Positions 18,658 through 28,274 of a stretch of 64,000 bases of DNA are shown piece by piece; position 1 is the first letter of the stretch; each line of letters opens with the position of its first letter. The DNA is from an uncultured Cohaesibacter sp. (GTDB lineage: Bacteria > Pseudomonadota > Alphaproteobacteria > Rhizobiales > Cohaesibacteraceae), in assembly GCF_963677725.1 (NCBI RefSeq), contig NZ_OY782507.1:1674001-1738000 (forward strand). Reading direction: 5' to 3'. The notes under the pieces were generated by a model. The model searched no databases. It worked only from the letters and a program-made list of their open reading frames with translations, and was not told where the DNA came from. The translations under genes and the position numbers were made by a program.

Positions 18658-19764
18658 ATGTCCCGTCCTGACTCTCATGACACCGATGCAGCCCTTGCCC
18701 CTTCTTCGCTTCCGCCCAAGGGGTCGGGAAAGGGTCACAAGCTCGCCAGGGGCATGGCCCTTTTTACATTCGCTCTTTTGTTGTTGGGCCTGATTTTCTG
18801 GCTGCTTCATCTGGGCTTCGGTTCCAGCGTTATGGCTGAAGTGGAGGATGGAGCGAAGGCGCGCAAGGAGATTGTCCCCGATGAGCCGTCAAGCCATGCG
18901 CAGCCACATCAGGAGAAACCGGAAGGCAAGCAGCAGGCCCCGTCGGACATGCGCGCGAAATCGGATAACACAGCTGATCGAGCAACCCACGCAACGAAGT
19001 TGCAAGGACCGGATGCTGGACAGATTGTGATGCCACCTTCACGCAATGTGACGCCGAATTTCCAGCTATCACCATTGCAACAGACCAAGCCACTGGCACG
19101 AACGGTCGGGAAAGCCTTGCCACCGCCGCCCAAGCTTCCCCCGTTGCCGCTGATCTTCCGCAAAGTCGGTATTATCGGGCCTGACCGGCTGGTCTTGACA
19201 ACCAAGCTACGCTCCCAAAGTGTCCAGCTGTCTCATGTCAACGGTCCCGATCCCAAGGCCCGGTGCAACTTTGGTGGTCTTAAAGTTCCTTGCAACAAGA
19301 TGGGCAAAACCGCACTAACCCGCTTCATTCGTGGGCGGGCGGTTGGCTGCATCGGCCTTGAGGATTCCCGCGACAGAAACTCCGGATCGCAAACCGCACA
19401 ATGTTTCCTTGGCAGCGGACTGAAGAAACGCCTGTTGGGGGATGAGGAGGCGCGTGTGACCGATCTGGCGGCCTGGATGGTGCGCTATGGCTGGGTGGTG
19501 CCCGATGGGGATCATTATCAGGCAGAGCTGGCTGAGGCAAAGCGGGCGAAACGGGGGCTATATGCGCCAGAGCCAAGTGGTGAAGCATTGGAGGCCCTGC
19601 GTCAGCGACAGGCAGAAAGCGAAGCGTTGACACAGGAAATCGAAAATGAATTGGCCGGGACGATCAAGGCGGAGGATCTTCTCACGGTAGACGAGGAAGA
19701 TCTGTCGCTCTTTTCCGGTGATGCCCTTAGCCCGGATCAGATTGATGGTCCAGAGTTGCCATGA
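18658..19764 (+). CDS. Membrane-anchored thermonuclease-like (SNase-fold) protein
   Basis: 368 residues. A cytoplasmic basic N-terminus precedes one membrane helix (about 33-54). A Pro/Gln-rich periplasmic linker to about 160 leads to an SNase-like domain (about 165-305). Conserved pieces are PDRLVLTTKLRSQSVQL, the Cys pair in ARCNFGGLKVPC, and WMVRYGWVVPDGDHYQAELAEAKRAKRGLYAPE, the usual C-terminal end of thermonuclease domains. The Arg/Glu catalytic set of staphylococcal nuclease is not evident, so nuclease activity is doubtful. An acidic coil follows. It lies 51 bases after the S24-like regulator and is possibly co-transcribed. Confidence 0.7.
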   Translation: MSRPDSHDTDAALAPSSLPPKGSGKGHKLARGMALFTFALLLLGLIFWLLHLGFGSSVMAEVEDGAKARKEIVPDEPSSHAQPHQEKPEGKQQAPSDMRAKSDNTADRATHATKLQGPDAGQIVMPPSRNVTPNFQLSPLQQTKPLARTVGKALPPPPKLPPLPLIFRKVGIIGPDRLVLTTKLRSQSVQLSHVNGPDPKARCNFGGLKVPCNKMGKTALTRFIRGRAVGCIGLEDSRDRNSGSQTAQCFLGSGLKKRLLGDEEARVTDLAAWMVRYGWVVPDGDHYQAELAEAKRAKRGLYAPEPSGEALEALRQRQAESEALTQEIENELAGTIKAEDLLTVDEEDLSLFSGDALSPDQIDGPELP

Positions 19765-19846
19765 TTGATCGAACCGTCCTGGTGTTGGCGGTTCAGTGCC
19801 AGCGCTCCAAATTTGTGATCACCGACCCGGTACTCCTAGCCATGCT

Positions 19847-21325
19847 TTAGTTGTTGGCAGGGGCTTCAGGCAGTTCAAAAGCGATGGGTTGGCGCGTTGC
19901 GCAGAGATCCTTGATCTCGCCCGGCTTGGCACCATCAAGGAATTCGGCCATCATTTCGCGCGCGCAAGGGACTTTTGACAGGATATCGTGGCCCGCATAG
20001 GGCACGGTGAAGTGGGCAGAGTTGGGATAAAGCGCCTGGGTTTCGGCCACATCAGCGGAATTGACAATCGTATCGAGCGCACCGTTGAATATCAGAATTG
20101 GTTTTTTCGTCGGTTTGGCCTTGTTCCAATCCTTGGCGAGTTTAATGCCATGGTCACTGATTTCATCAAGATGCTTGCAAGCCACGCGATAGAACAGAAC
20201 CCGCAAGGGCTGGGCCATGTCGCGCGGGGCCTGATCAGCAAAGCGGGCAATCTCTTCGGCACACAGAATGCTGAAATGCATCATCAGACCGATGCCCTTC
20301 ATATTTTGCGACAAGGGTGAGGGAGGGATCCAGACCGTCCCCTTTTCCTGCGCCTCATCAAGGCTCGCCAAGGTCTTTTCAATGTCTGCGGGCAATTCGC
20401 CGACGCGATGGCGGGCCAACAGGGATTGCAGTCGTTTGCGATAGAGATTGGCGTGGATGCTGACAGGCAGCGGATCATCTTCAGGCAGTTTGGCCTTGCT
20501 GATGGCAAAGGGAATGCGTTCCATATCCCAATAGAGATTGGGGTAGCTGGAACGGCAGGCATCCTGTTCGTTGCATAGATCAAGCGCGTCCTCAACCTTG
20601 ACCGAAGGATCCCAGTCAAACAGCGAGGAGCCGACGAAAAGCGGCCCATTGAAAACAATCCGGTCGATGCCCTTTTCATCCACACCGATCAGACCTTGCG
20701 CCACCCGCGCACCATAGGAGGTGGCAAGAATGGCCCATGTGTCGATTTTGAGTGCGTATCGCAGGGCACGATAGTCCTGAACCGCAAAGGCGGTGCTGTA
20801 ATCGGAGCGCAGGTGACCGTCCTGTTCGGCTTGCTTAACGCAAGTGGACAATGCAGGAATGAGGATCTGTTGCTCTTCCCCCAACGCGGCCCTGCAGCGC
20901 AGTTTATCAGCCAGTGGTCCGGTGCCACGCTGATCCATCAGGATCAATTCGCGATCCTGCCGAAAGACCTTGAGATTGTTGGCTAATTGCTTATCGAGCA
21001 AAATCGCAGACTGGCCCGGCCCGCCCGCCAGCACTAAGAGGGGCGGTTTGGTTGCTGCTTTGCCGAGCGGCGCATAGCGCATCACCGGCAGTTCCATGGT
21101 GCGGTTGGAAATGTCATTCCAGTCTGCGGGAACATGCAGGATGAAGCAGGCGGCATTCTCGCCTTTCGCCCGTTCACCGGGGCACTCGATCGGTTCAAGC
21201 GGGGTGTGGCTATCCTCGGCCTGCGCCAGATCTATTTGCCCCATTTGCCCGCCAATCAGGGCAAAAAGCAGCACGAAAAAAGCCGACAGGCGTGTGACAA
21301 ATATCTTTTTCCCGTCGGCTTTCAT
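19847..21325 (-). CDS. Secreted alpha/beta hydrolase, S33 (proline iminopeptidase/TAP-like)
   Basis: 492 residues with a signal peptide (about 1-36, ending at DLAQAEDS). The fold core shows the oxyanion-hole motif LAGGPGQSA, then LMDQRGTG, the nucleophile elbow TSYGAR (Ser), FNGALDTIV (Asp) and YAGHDIL (His). The catalytic triad therefore looks intact. Relatives are periplasmic or secreted aminopeptidases that release N-terminal residues from short peptides. Specificity is not predictable. It is a single gene downstream of lysK on the same strand, separated by 34 bases, so read-through from lysK is possible. Confidence 0.82.
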   Translation of the reverse strand: MKADGKKIFVTRLSAFFVLLFALIGGQMGQIDLAQAEDSHTPLEPIECPGERAKGENAACFILHVPADWNDISNRTMELPVMRYAPLGKAATKPPLLVLAGGPGQSAILLDKQLANNLKVFRQDRELILMDQRGTGPLADKLRCRAALGEEQQILIPALSTCVKQAEQDGHLRSDYSTAFAVQDYRALRYALKIDTWAILATSYGARVAQGLIGVDEKGIDRIVFNGPLFVGSSLFDWDPSVKVEDALDLCNEQDACRSSYPNLYWDMERIPFAISKAKLPEDDPLPVSIHANLYRKRLQSLLARHRVGELPADIEKTLASLDEAQEKGTVWIPPSPLSQNMKGIGLMMHFSILCAEEIARFADQAPRDMAQPLRVLFYRVACKHLDEISDHGIKLAKDWNKAKPTKKPILIFNGALDTIVNSADVAETQALYPNSAHFTVPYAGHDILSKVPCAREMMAEFLDGAKPGEIKDLCATRQPIAFELPEAPANN

Positions 21326-21359
21326 ATGTTTCGCTCCTGGCTTGGTCAGCGAGGGGTGA

Positions 21360-22982
21360 TCAGTTGGTCAGCAGATCACCCGCGATGCCTTTTTCGATCA
21401 GCTCACGGGTGTTATCAACCCCATAGAGCGCAATGAAGGAGCCAAAGCGCGGGCCTTGATCCTGCCCCAGCAGAACTTGATAGAGCGCCTTGAACCAGTC
21501 GCGCAGATTCTCAAAACCGTGATCCTTGCCCACCGCAAAGACGATGGTTTGCAAGGCTTCGGCATCGTTGCTGTCGTCTGCCTTTGCCAACCGGCCTGCA
21601 AGATCAGACATGGCGGCGGCTTCTTCAGCGCTGGCTGCACGAAAGACCTTTTTCGGTTTTACGAAATCCTCGAAATAGCGGATTGCATAGCCGACCAGCT
21701 CGTCAAGCTTTGGATGAGTCTGAGCGCTCGCACCCGGTGCATAGTTGGAGATGAAGCCCCAAAGCACATCCTTGTCATGCGCATTGGCCGCGCTGACCAG
21801 ATTAAGCAGCAGGGCAAAAGACAAGGGCATGTCCACCTTTGGCGGCATGCCGGAATGGATGTGCCAGGTCGGGTTGTTGAGCTGCTTGTCGGTGTCTTCC
21901 TTGTCGAGGTTGCCAAGGAATGTAAAATATTCGTCGACCGCTTTCGGGATCACATCGAAATAGAGCTTTTTCGCTGTTTTCGGTTTCTGATACATGTAGA
22001 GAGACAGGCTTTCCGGCGACGCGTAGGTCAGCCATTCCTCAATCGTCAGGCCATTGCCTTTCGACTTGGAAATCTTGGCCCCCTTATCATCAAGGAACAG
22101 CTCGTAGGACAGGCTTTCAGGCTGTGGCTTGCCGATGGCACGACAGATCTTGGTCGACAGCTTGACGCTGTCAATCAGGTCTTTGCCGCTCATTTCGTAA
22201 GCCACATCAAGGGCCGCCCAGCGCATCGCCCAGTCAGCCTTCCACTGGCATTTCACCGCGCCGCCAGTGACGGGAACCTTGACCTTTTCGTTGGTTTCCG
22301 GATCGACATAGACCACCGTGCCTTCGGAGACATTGCGTTCGACCATCGGCACCTGAAGCACTTTGCCCGTGCGCGGGCAGACCGGCAGGAAGGGCGAATA
22401 AGTCGCCTGACGTTCCGCACCAAGGGTCGGCAGGATGATGTCCATGATTTTGTCATAGACTTCAAGCATCCGCAGCAGGGTCTCATCGAATTTGCCAGAG
22501 GTGTAATAGTCGGTCGAGGAGGCAAACTCGTAATCGAAGCCGAACTGATCAAGGAAAGCGCAGAGTCGGGCATTGTTATGCTGGGCAAAGCCTTCATGGG
22601 TGCCGAACGGGTCAGGCACGCGGGTCAGCGGCATGTCGAGATAGTTGGCCATCATCTCCTGTTGCGGCACATTGGATGGCACCTTGCGGAATCCGTCCAT
22701 GTCGTCAGAGAAACAAAGCAGGCGGGTTTTCACCTCGTCTTTGGTCAGCGCGCGAAAGGCAGTGCGGACCATCGAAGTGCGGGCAACCTCGCCGAAGGTG
22801 CCAATATGCGGCAGGCCAGACGGACCATAGCCGGTTTCGAACAGAATCTCATCGGGCATGCCCGACTTCTGGTACCGTTTGACCAGCTTTCGTGCCTCTT
22901 CAAACGGCCAGGCTTTGGACGTTGCGGCTGCAGCGACGAGGTCATCGGTCAGCGCAAGCGGAAGGGCAGTCTGCGAAGTCAT
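21360..22982 (-). CDS. lysK: Lysyl-tRNA synthetase, class I (archaeal type)
   Basis: 540 residues charging tRNA-Lys with lysine. The class I signatures are clear: the HIGH-type motif [13 protein letters not shown] (PHIG at 58-61) and the KMSKS-type KISKSKG near residue 300. This archaeal-type LysRS replaces the class II enzyme in many alphaproteobacteria, which supports the taxonomic placement. The C-terminal all-helical anticodon-binding domain is present to the end, so the gene is complete. Confidence 0.95.
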   Translation of the reverse strand: MTSQTALPLALTDDLVAAAATSKAWPFEEARKLVKRYQKSGMPDEILFETGYGPSGLPHIGTFGEVARTSMVRTAFRALTKDEVKTRLLCFSDDMDGFRKVPSNVPQQEMMANYLDMPLTRVPDPFGTHEGFAQHNNARLCAFLDQFGFDYEFASSTDYYTSGKFDETLLRMLEVYDKIMDIILPTLGAERQATYSPFLPVCPRTGKVLQVPMVERNVSEGTVVYVDPETNEKVKVPVTGGAVKCQWKADWAMRWAALDVAYEMSGKDLIDSVKLSTKICRAIGKPQPESLSYELFLDDKGAKISKSKGNGLTIEEWLTYASPESLSLYMYQKPKTAKKLYFDVIPKAVDEYFTFLGNLDKEDTDKQLNNPTWHIHSGMPPKVDMPLSFALLLNLVSAANAHDKDVLWGFISNYAPGASAQTHPKLDELVGYAIRYFEDFVKPKKVFRAASAEEAAAMSDLAGRLAKADDSNDAEALQTIVFAVGKDHGFENLRDWFKALYQVLLGQDQGPRFGSFIALYGVDNTRELIEKGIAGDLLTN

Positions 22983-23194
22983 TTTTTATTTCCCTGAACA
23001 GTCCCGGTCGGTGCCGCCATCAATAAAGCACCGTGCCATTGGGATCCATAATCATCTTGAAAGAGCAAACCGCCTGCCCGACCGGCAGACGGCAAGGCTG
23101 TTCTAGCTGATTGATCCCCACAAGGAAAGGTCAATTTGCGGTCCATTCCACTCGATCGCTCGCTCAGAACCTAGCCAATTACCTCATGACGCCC

Positions 23195-23806
23195 TTATTG
23201 GGGCTTGGGCAAATCCAGATCGGGGGCCGCCTCGATCATTTGGGTGGTCTTGCTTTCGAAATTGTCCGCCTTCATGTGATAGAAGGCCTTGGCGATGAAG
23301 CCTGTGTTGGGATTGACCCAATATTTGTTCTGGTTCTCGGTCTTGAAGCCACCGGCGGCAGTGTAAGCGCCCTCAATGGTTGTGTGCATCACACCATCCA
23401 ACTCTTCCTCAGAGCAGGCTGCATCGCGGGCGGTTTTTAGATTGGCCTGCATTTGCTCTTTGGCTGCCTTGGCATTGGCGGCGCTGTCCATCTCGCGGAC
23501 CTTGGTCCAGCTTTTGCCCTGATCGGCCGAGCTATACATCACATTGTCATAGGTCAGCGTCCAAGGCATGGTGGCAGGCTCGATCATTTCCGACATCCAG
23601 TGACCGGGCTTGGCCTGATAGAAGTAATTTGTCGATTTCATGCCACCAACGATCTCCTGGGTGACATGAATTTTCACCGGGTCATCGCCGTTGCCGTTTT
23701 CGAGCAGCATTTTAAAGCGGTCCAAACAAGTCTGCGCATGGGATATGGCGGGCAACAGGCACATGAAGGACGTGGCAAGAACGAGGATGCATTTGGCAAT
23801 GGACAT
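23195..23806 (-). CDS. Conserved periplasmic protein of unknown function
   Basis: 203 residues. A clear signal peptide (MSIAKCILVLATSFMCLLPAI..., cleavage after SHA near residue 24) is followed by a soluble, largely beta domain. Cys27 and Cys131 could form a disulfide. Repeated aromatic strand patterns (STNYFYQAKPGHW, ENQNKYWVNPNTGFIAKAFYHM) resemble lipoprotein-localisation or outer-membrane-lipoprotein-sorting folds, but I cannot assign a family. The gene stands alone with its own promoter region. Confidence 0.7.
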   Translation of the reverse strand: MSIAKCILVLATSFMCLLPAISHAQTCLDRFKMLLENGNGDDPVKIHVTQEIVGGMKSTNYFYQAKPGHWMSEMIEPATMPWTLTYDNVMYSSADQGKSWTKVREMDSAANAKAAKEQMQANLKTARDAACSEEELDGVMHTTIEGAYTAAGGFKTENQNKYWVNPNTGFIAKAFYHMKADNFESKTTQMIEAAPDLDLPKPQ

Positions 23807-24084
23807 GGGTCGGTTCCGTCACTGATGAGCAAGGTTTTCGGCGAATGACTGGCTTTCTAAGGAGATTTCCTTATATCGCATTTTGGCAGAAAACCTGATC
23901 TGCGCAAGCTGTTTGCTCCTTGGTGCGGCATAGGCACGGCATGTGTGCCATCGACGCGTTAGACATGCAAAGAAGCGAAAAATCGAACCGCCTGCTTGAT
24001 CCTTCCCCTTCAGGTGCTTAAATTCGGAACAAAGCAAATTCGGTCCGGATCCCATTTCACCGGGCATACCTACAGGAAAAATCA

Positions 24085-24495
24085 ATGACAAAATCCGTTT
24101 CTCCCGAAGAAGCCCTGATCTATGTGATGGTGTCCACGTCAGCGGCCGACCGGACCATGACCGATTCCGAGCTTTTGAAAATCGGGGAAGAAGTCCAGAC
24201 CTTGCCGGTGTTCAGTGAATTTGAATCAAGCCGCCTCATTCAGGTGTCGCGGGATTGTTCAGAATTGCTGGCCGAAGGTGGCATCGACCTTGTCTTGCAG
24301 ATCGTCCGCGCCAGCCTGCCGGAACGCCTGCGCGAAACCGCCTATGCACTGGCCGTAGAGGTGGCAGCCGCTGATCTTCAGGTCGATCAGGACGAATTGC
24401 AGTTCCTGCTGATGTTGCGTGACGAGCTGGAACTTGATCGCCTGCATGTGGGGGCCATCGAACACAGCGCCCGGGTCCGCTATCGCAAGAAATAA
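24085..24495 (+). CDS. TerB-family (tellurite resistance-like) protein
   Basis: A 136-residue all-helical cytoplasmic protein. The acidic helices with DRTMTDSELLKIGEE and AADLQVDQDELQFLLMLRDEL are the paired Asp/Glu metal-binding-like motifs of the TerB fold. The start follows ACAGGAAAAATCA. There is no terACDE cluster nearby, so a tellurite role is not supported; orphan TerB proteins of this kind are widespread with unknown function. Confidence 0.8.
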   Translation: MTKSVSPEEALIYVMVSTSAADRTMTDSELLKIGEEVQTLPVFSEFESSRLIQVSRDCSELLAEGGIDLVLQIVRASLPERLRETAYALAVEVAAADLQVDQDELQFLLMLRDELELDRLHVGAIEHSARVRYRKK

Positions 24496-24903
24496 TTGGG
24501 TATGCTGGCTGGCTCCGGTGCCTTTCACGGCTGTTCTGCTTTGAACGCGCCGGCTGTGCCACATTCCTCTTGCCATCGGCTCTGAAACGGACCCTCTTGT
24601 CAAAATAGACAATATAGGATAAAATACGTATCATAACTTATCGATTGCGTATACCAGATCAGATTGACAATGCTTTGGGGCCCTATGGGCCCTTTTTCTT
24701 TGGCTGCTTTTTGCTTGGCCTTTGCTTGCCTCTTGCATGGCTTTTGGCTGCCCGTTGCTCCTTGCCAACCAGTTGATCATGACGAACATCCACATCAACG
24801 AACCCGATTAGCTGTCCGGTGACGCCTTCAGCCTTGCCGAATCTTTCCTGCGGCTTTAGCAAGGTCTTATGCCCCGTCCGAGCTGCGTCTGTTGGAACCC
24901 GTC
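24496..24903. other. Spacer between TerB-like gene and tdk
   Basis: About 400 bases with no gene recognised on either strand apart from the terminator annotated at 24677-24697. The region after the terminator is low in complexity (repeated TTTGCTTGCC-like words) and presumably holds the tdk promoter. Confidence 0.4.
24677..24697 (+). terminator. Rho-independent terminator after TerB-like gene
   Basis: GGGCCC-TAT-GGGCCC is followed directly by TTTTT: a short, very GC-rich stem and a T tract. It is oriented to end the transcript of the TerB-like gene about 180 bases upstream. Confidence 0.65.
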
Positions 24904-25533
24904 ATGGCCAAACTCTATTTCACATTTTCTGCGATGAATGCTGGCAAATCGACCTTGCTGTTGCAGGCATCCTATAACTATGCGGAACGGGGCATGCGGA
25001 CGTTGCTTTACACTGCGGCTTTGGACAATCGGACACGCATTGGTGAGATTTCCTCGCGCATTGGCCTGAAGGCGGAAGCCTTTACTTTTGGCGAGGAAAC
25101 AGACCTGTTTCACCATGTCACCCAACAATCTGAGCTTGAGAGTGGCAAGGGAAAGCCCGACTGTCTGTTTTTCGATGAATCTCAGTTTTTGACAGAGGAC
25201 CAAGTCTGGCAGCTGTGTCGCGTGGCGGACGAGTTGAAAATTCCGGTGATGTGCTATGGGCTTCGCACCGATTTTCAAGGCAAGCTGTTTCCCGGCTCAA
25301 AGCAATTGCTGGCGCTGGCCGATGAGCTGCGCGAGGCTCGCACCATCTGCTGGTGCGGCAAGAAAGCCTCGATGGTTGTGCGCATAGATGCCAATGGCAA
25401 GGTGATCGAAGAGGGCGATCAGGTGGTGATTGGCGGCGAAGAGGCCTATGTTTCGCTCTGTCGCAAGCATTGGGCGAGCAAGGATCTGGGCGACAAGGAT
25501 CGCTCAGACCCGCAAGGCAAATTCAATCTGTAG
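24904..25533 (+). CDS. tdk: Thymidine kinase
   Basis: A 209-residue type II thymidine kinase that phosphorylates thymidine with ATP in the salvage pathway. It has the P-loop SAMNAGKSTLLL, the DESQFL metal-binding motif, the lasso-domain zinc ligands CWCGKKAS and SLCRKHW, and the thymidine-binding region VVRID. The ATG at 24904 (MAKLYFTFSAMNAG) is preferred over an in-frame TTG at 24892. Confidence 0.95.
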   Translation: MAKLYFTFSAMNAGKSTLLLQASYNYAERGMRTLLYTAALDNRTRIGEISSRIGLKAEAFTFGEETDLFHHVTQQSELESGKGKPDCLFFDESQFLTEDQVWQLCRVADELKIPVMCYGLRTDFQGKLFPGSKQLLALADELREARTICWCGKKASMVVRIDANGKVIEEGDQVVIGGEEAYVSLCRKHWASKDLGDKDRSDPQGKFNL

Positions 25534-25722
25534 GCGAAGATGCGCTGCTCCAGCATGTGACCCAGCGCGGCCGTGCGAGACTGAGCTGCGACATTTTACC
25601 TCTTTTGGTCTTTGACTTGCTCCCTATCCCGTTTGTGCCGTAATCCGCTTATATCGGTTGAGAATCCCTGATTCCGATTGCCCGCATGGACATGCTGGCA
25701 GAGCTGCAGGCGGCCCGAGCCT

Positions 25723-26391
25723 TTGAACCGACCGACCGTAACTATTGATTGCCCGGAGACGGGCCGCATAAAAGCGGACCATCTAAGCCTGTTTATCTCG
25801 CTGCTGCTGCACGGGCTGGCAGGGCTGGTTTTGTTGTCGATCATGCCAAAGCTTTTGGAAGATGCGGTGCCGGTTGAGGAGATCGAGGTGGAAATTATCC
25901 CGCCAAGTGCCCTGCCCGCGCCGAGCGACATACCGCCGCTCGACCCGCTGGACAGGCCACGCGATGCAGCAGCGGACGCCGCCAAACGGTTGCATTCGGG
26001 GGGTGGCATGATCAGGCCGGAGCGGCTTTTGTCCAGCGCGCTGCTGGATGCGCCTGAGAATGCCGAGGGCCGCGCCGAGTATGACAATCTGACCAGTGAT
26101 GAACAGCGCGATCAATTGTGCAATCTTGAAGTGCTTGAGCAGATCAAGGCACTTGGAAAGGGCCATGTGCCGCGCTGGATGAATGCCTTTGCCATCCGGC
26201 CGGTGGTCTATGAAGGCAACAGACAAATTGCCAATGGGGCCGCTTTCTGGAGCAATGAAAAATGGCACCGGGTCAAATTTGAATGTGAATTTTCAGACGA
26301 TGGCAAAAGCATCGTCGATTTCGCCTTCCAGATCGGGGCCATCGTCCCGCGCGACGACTGGGACCGTTATGGTCTGACCCCTTACAAATGA
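25723..26391 (+). CDS. DUF930 family protein, TonB-like N-terminus
   Basis: About 222 residues. An N-terminal membrane helix (SLFISLLLHGLAGLVLLSIMP) precedes a Glu- then Pro-rich stretch, like the TonB anchor. The DUF930 domain follows (LSSALLDAPENAEGRAEYDNL, DEQRDQLCNLEVLEQI, GAAFWSNEKWHRVKFECEF). The family is periplasmic and common in Hyphomicrobiales, with no defined function. The start is uncertain: the frame is open from a TTG at 25678 and no ATG precedes the helix. TTG 25723 gives a normal length and is used here. A small TonB-like role is only suggested by architecture. Confidence 0.7.
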   Translation: MNRPTVTIDCPETGRIKADHLSLFISLLLHGLAGLVLLSIMPKLLEDAVPVEEIEVEIIPPSALPAPSDIPPLDPLDRPRDAAADAAKRLHSGGGMIRPERLLSSALLDAPENAEGRAEYDNLTSDEQRDQLCNLEVLEQIKALGKGHVPRWMNAFAIRPVVYEGNRQIANGAAFWSNEKWHRVKFECEFSDDGKSIVDFAFQIGAIVPRDDWDRYGLTPYK

Positions 26392-26405
26392 TCCCCTCCT
26401 GAGGC

Positions 26406-27215
26406 TTATGCTTCGTCCAGATCCTCGTCTTCATCGTCTTCGGGTTTGTCAAACTCGAAGGTCAGGACCGGTGGATTGGCGGCGAAGTCGGCGGCCAGCT
26501 GAGCTGCATGGAGCATGTTGCTTTTCATGGTGGCTTCGGATTTGCCGGTCGGGCCCAGATCGTGGCTGCCATTGGTGATCCATTCAAGGGTCACCTGCTG
26601 CGGCAAATCGATGGCATCAATTTCATCCCACCAGCCAAAGTCATCCCGCTCACCCTGACAGATGAGGATCGGCAGCAGGCTTTTTTCCAGCGGCTCCAGA
26701 CGCCAATGCTCCGGCTCGGACTTGCCGATTGGATGGAACGGGTAGCCAAACACCACCACGCCCTTGACGGCCAGATTGAGCTCTTCGTCATTGGCCAGCA
26801 TGGCAGCAACCCGGCCGCCCATGCTTTTGCCACCGATCAGCAAAGGCAGTTCATCCCAATCCTTGTTCCAGCTTTCGCCTTCGAGCAACTCGTCAACGGC
26901 GCGGAAATAGTGATGGGTCCAACGCTCGGCGCGACCCGATGGGCGTCTTTTGCCATCAACCCGGCGGCGGGCCATGTAGGAAAACTCGAAACGAACCACG
27001 ACAATGCCATTGTCGTTGAGCATGGTGGCGATGCGCTCCATGAAGGAGGAATCCATCGGTGCGCCCGATCCATGGGCCAGCATCAGCACGGCCTTTGGCT
27101 TTCCTTCCGGCTCGGTGATCAGGAACTCAAAGGGACTGTCAGCGGTGATGGGGCTTGGATTGGAGGTCTGGGGAGTGGAGGTCTGGGGAGTGGAGGATTG
27201 GTCAGACTCGGTCAT
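26406..27215 (-). CDS. Alpha/beta hydrolase of KANL3/Tex30-like family
   Basis: 269 residues. The fold is recognisable from MLAHGSGAPMDSSFM (oxyanion region), VVVRFEFSYMARRR, and the nucleophile elbow GGKSMGGR, with Ser as nucleophile. CQGERDDFG (Asp) and NGSHDLG (His) complete the triad. Both ends carry extensions: a Thr/Pro/Ser-rich N-terminus containing a duplicated STPQT unit, and an acidic EDDEDEDLDE tail. It is cytoplasmic; the substrate is unknown. It is convergent with the DUF930 gene (stops 14 bases apart). Confidence 0.8.
   Translation of the reverse strand: MTESDQSSTPQTSTPQTSNPSPITADSPFEFLITEPEGKPKAVLMLAHGSGAPMDSSFMERIATMLNDNGIVVVRFEFSYMARRRVDGKRRPSGRAERWTHHYFRAVDELLEGESWNKDWDELPLLIGGKSMGGRVAAMLANDEELNLAVKGVVVFGYPFHPIGKSEPEHWRLEPLEKSLLPILICQGERDDFGWWDEIDAIDLPQQVTLEWITNGSHDLGPTGKSEATMKSNMLHAAQLAADFAANPPVLTFEFDKPEDDEDEDLDEA
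27164..27194. repeat. Two-copy 15-bp tandem repeat inside hydrolase gene
   Basis: The 15-bp unit GGTCTGGGGAGTGGA occurs twice in tandem, followed by a partial third copy, within the N-terminal codons of the alpha/beta hydrolase gene. It encodes repeated STPQT on the minus strand and keeps frame. It may vary in copy number between strains. Confidence 0.7.
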
Positions 27216-27386
27216 GGAATTGCGCTCGCTTCAGATCGGTAGGGTGGGCGCCTTCCTATCAGTTTCAAAGGCAAAGTCCAAGCCTTTTGCACGTTCATAT
27301 GCGCAGGAAGGGGTCGACAGCGTCACGACAATGTGACGCAATGGGTGCGAAATGCGCATTGCCCTGCTCTCTCAGGGTCCGTATAG

Positions 27387-28256
27387 ATGCAAAAAGCTGA
27401 AATTACCAACACTGCCCAGTCAATCAGAAGTGAGCTTTTTATGCAGGACACATTGTTCGTCGCCTTCGGTCTTGATGACAACCAGATGCGACTGGCCATT
27501 TTCCTTGGCACCTTCTGCGTGATGGCGTTGTTGGAATGGATCTTGCCAAAGCGCGACAAGGCATTGCCGAAAGGCCGTCGCTGGCTGACCAATTGGGGCA
27601 TTGTGGTTTTTGACAGTGTCTTGGTGCGGCTGGTGATGCCGATCCTGCCCATCGGGGTGGCTTTATATTCCTCTGAGCAGGGCTGGGGTTTGCTCAACTG
27701 GATCGCGTTGCCGGGCTGGCTCTCAGTGTTGATTGCCTTTGTGGTGCTGGATTTCGCCATCTGGCTACAGCATTTGATTTCCCATGTGGTGCCGATTTTC
27801 TGGCGTCTGCATCAGGTGCACCATGCAGACAGGGATATTGATGTCTCAACTGCACTCAGATTTCATCCGATCGAGATCCTTTTGTCACTGGTCTGGAAAT
27901 TTGGCTGGGTGCTGGTGTTGGGCGCGCCCGCTTTGGCGGTCTTCCTGTTCGAAGCGGTGCTGAATGCTGCCGCTTTGTTCAATCATGCCAATGTGAAACT
28001 GCCTGTCGGGCTTGATCGCCTGTTGCGATTGGTGGTGGTGACACCGGACATGCATCGGGTGCATCATTCGGTGGTGCCGCAAGAGACCAATTCCAACTAT
28101 GGCTTCAATCTCTCGATCTGGGACCGGATGTTCGGCACCTATATTGCCCAGCCGCAAGCCGGTCATGATGAGATGGTGATTGGCCTTAATCGCTATCAGA
28201 GCGACAAGCCGGGACAATTTGTCTGGTCGATCCTGTTGCCTTTCCGCAATCGGTGA
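27387..28256 (+). CDS. Sterol desaturase / fatty acid hydroxylase family membrane protein
   Basis: 289 residues with about four membrane helices. The di-iron histidine boxes of the family are seen: HLISHVVP, LHQVHHADRD and, late, MHRVHHSVVP. A further HP in RFHPIE fits the usual fourth element. Members hydroxylate or desaturate lipids with O2; candidates here are hopanoids, ornithine lipids or carotenoids. An in-frame ATG at 27441 (MQDTLFVAFG) is an alternative start. It is a single gene, divergent from the hydrolase. Confidence 0.85.
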   Translation: MQKAEITNTAQSIRSELFMQDTLFVAFGLDDNQMRLAIFLGTFCVMALLEWILPKRDKALPKGRRWLTNWGIVVFDSVLVRLVMPILPIGVALYSSEQGWGLLNWIALPGWLSVLIAFVVLDFAIWLQHLISHVVPIFWRLHQVHHADRDIDVSTALRFHPIEILLSLVWKFGWVLVLGAPALAVFLFEAVLNAAALFNHANVKLPVGLDRLLRLVVVTPDMHRVHHSVVPQETNSNYGFNLSIWDRMFGTYIAQPQAGHDEMVIGLNRYQSDKPGQFVWSILLPFRNR

Positions 28257-28274
28257 GGCGGACGCAACCACGCG

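Noticed and set aside
19172-19205. Possible use of an internal start for the SNase-fold domain as a separate soluble protein
   Set aside because: No ribosome site is seen at internal ATG codons, and the membrane anchor and linker are in frame and natural for the family.
21456-22997. 513-codon + strand ORF covering the lysK locus
   Set aside because: It lies wholly antisense to lysK, which has intact HIGH and KMSKS motifs; the length reflects GC-rich codon structure, not a second gene.
25686-25748. 20-codon ORF just before the DUF930 gene, considered as its displaced N-terminus through a frameshift
   Set aside because: The peptide does not resemble the family N-terminus and the DUF930 frame already contains its membrane anchor; a TTG start explains the gene without a frameshift.
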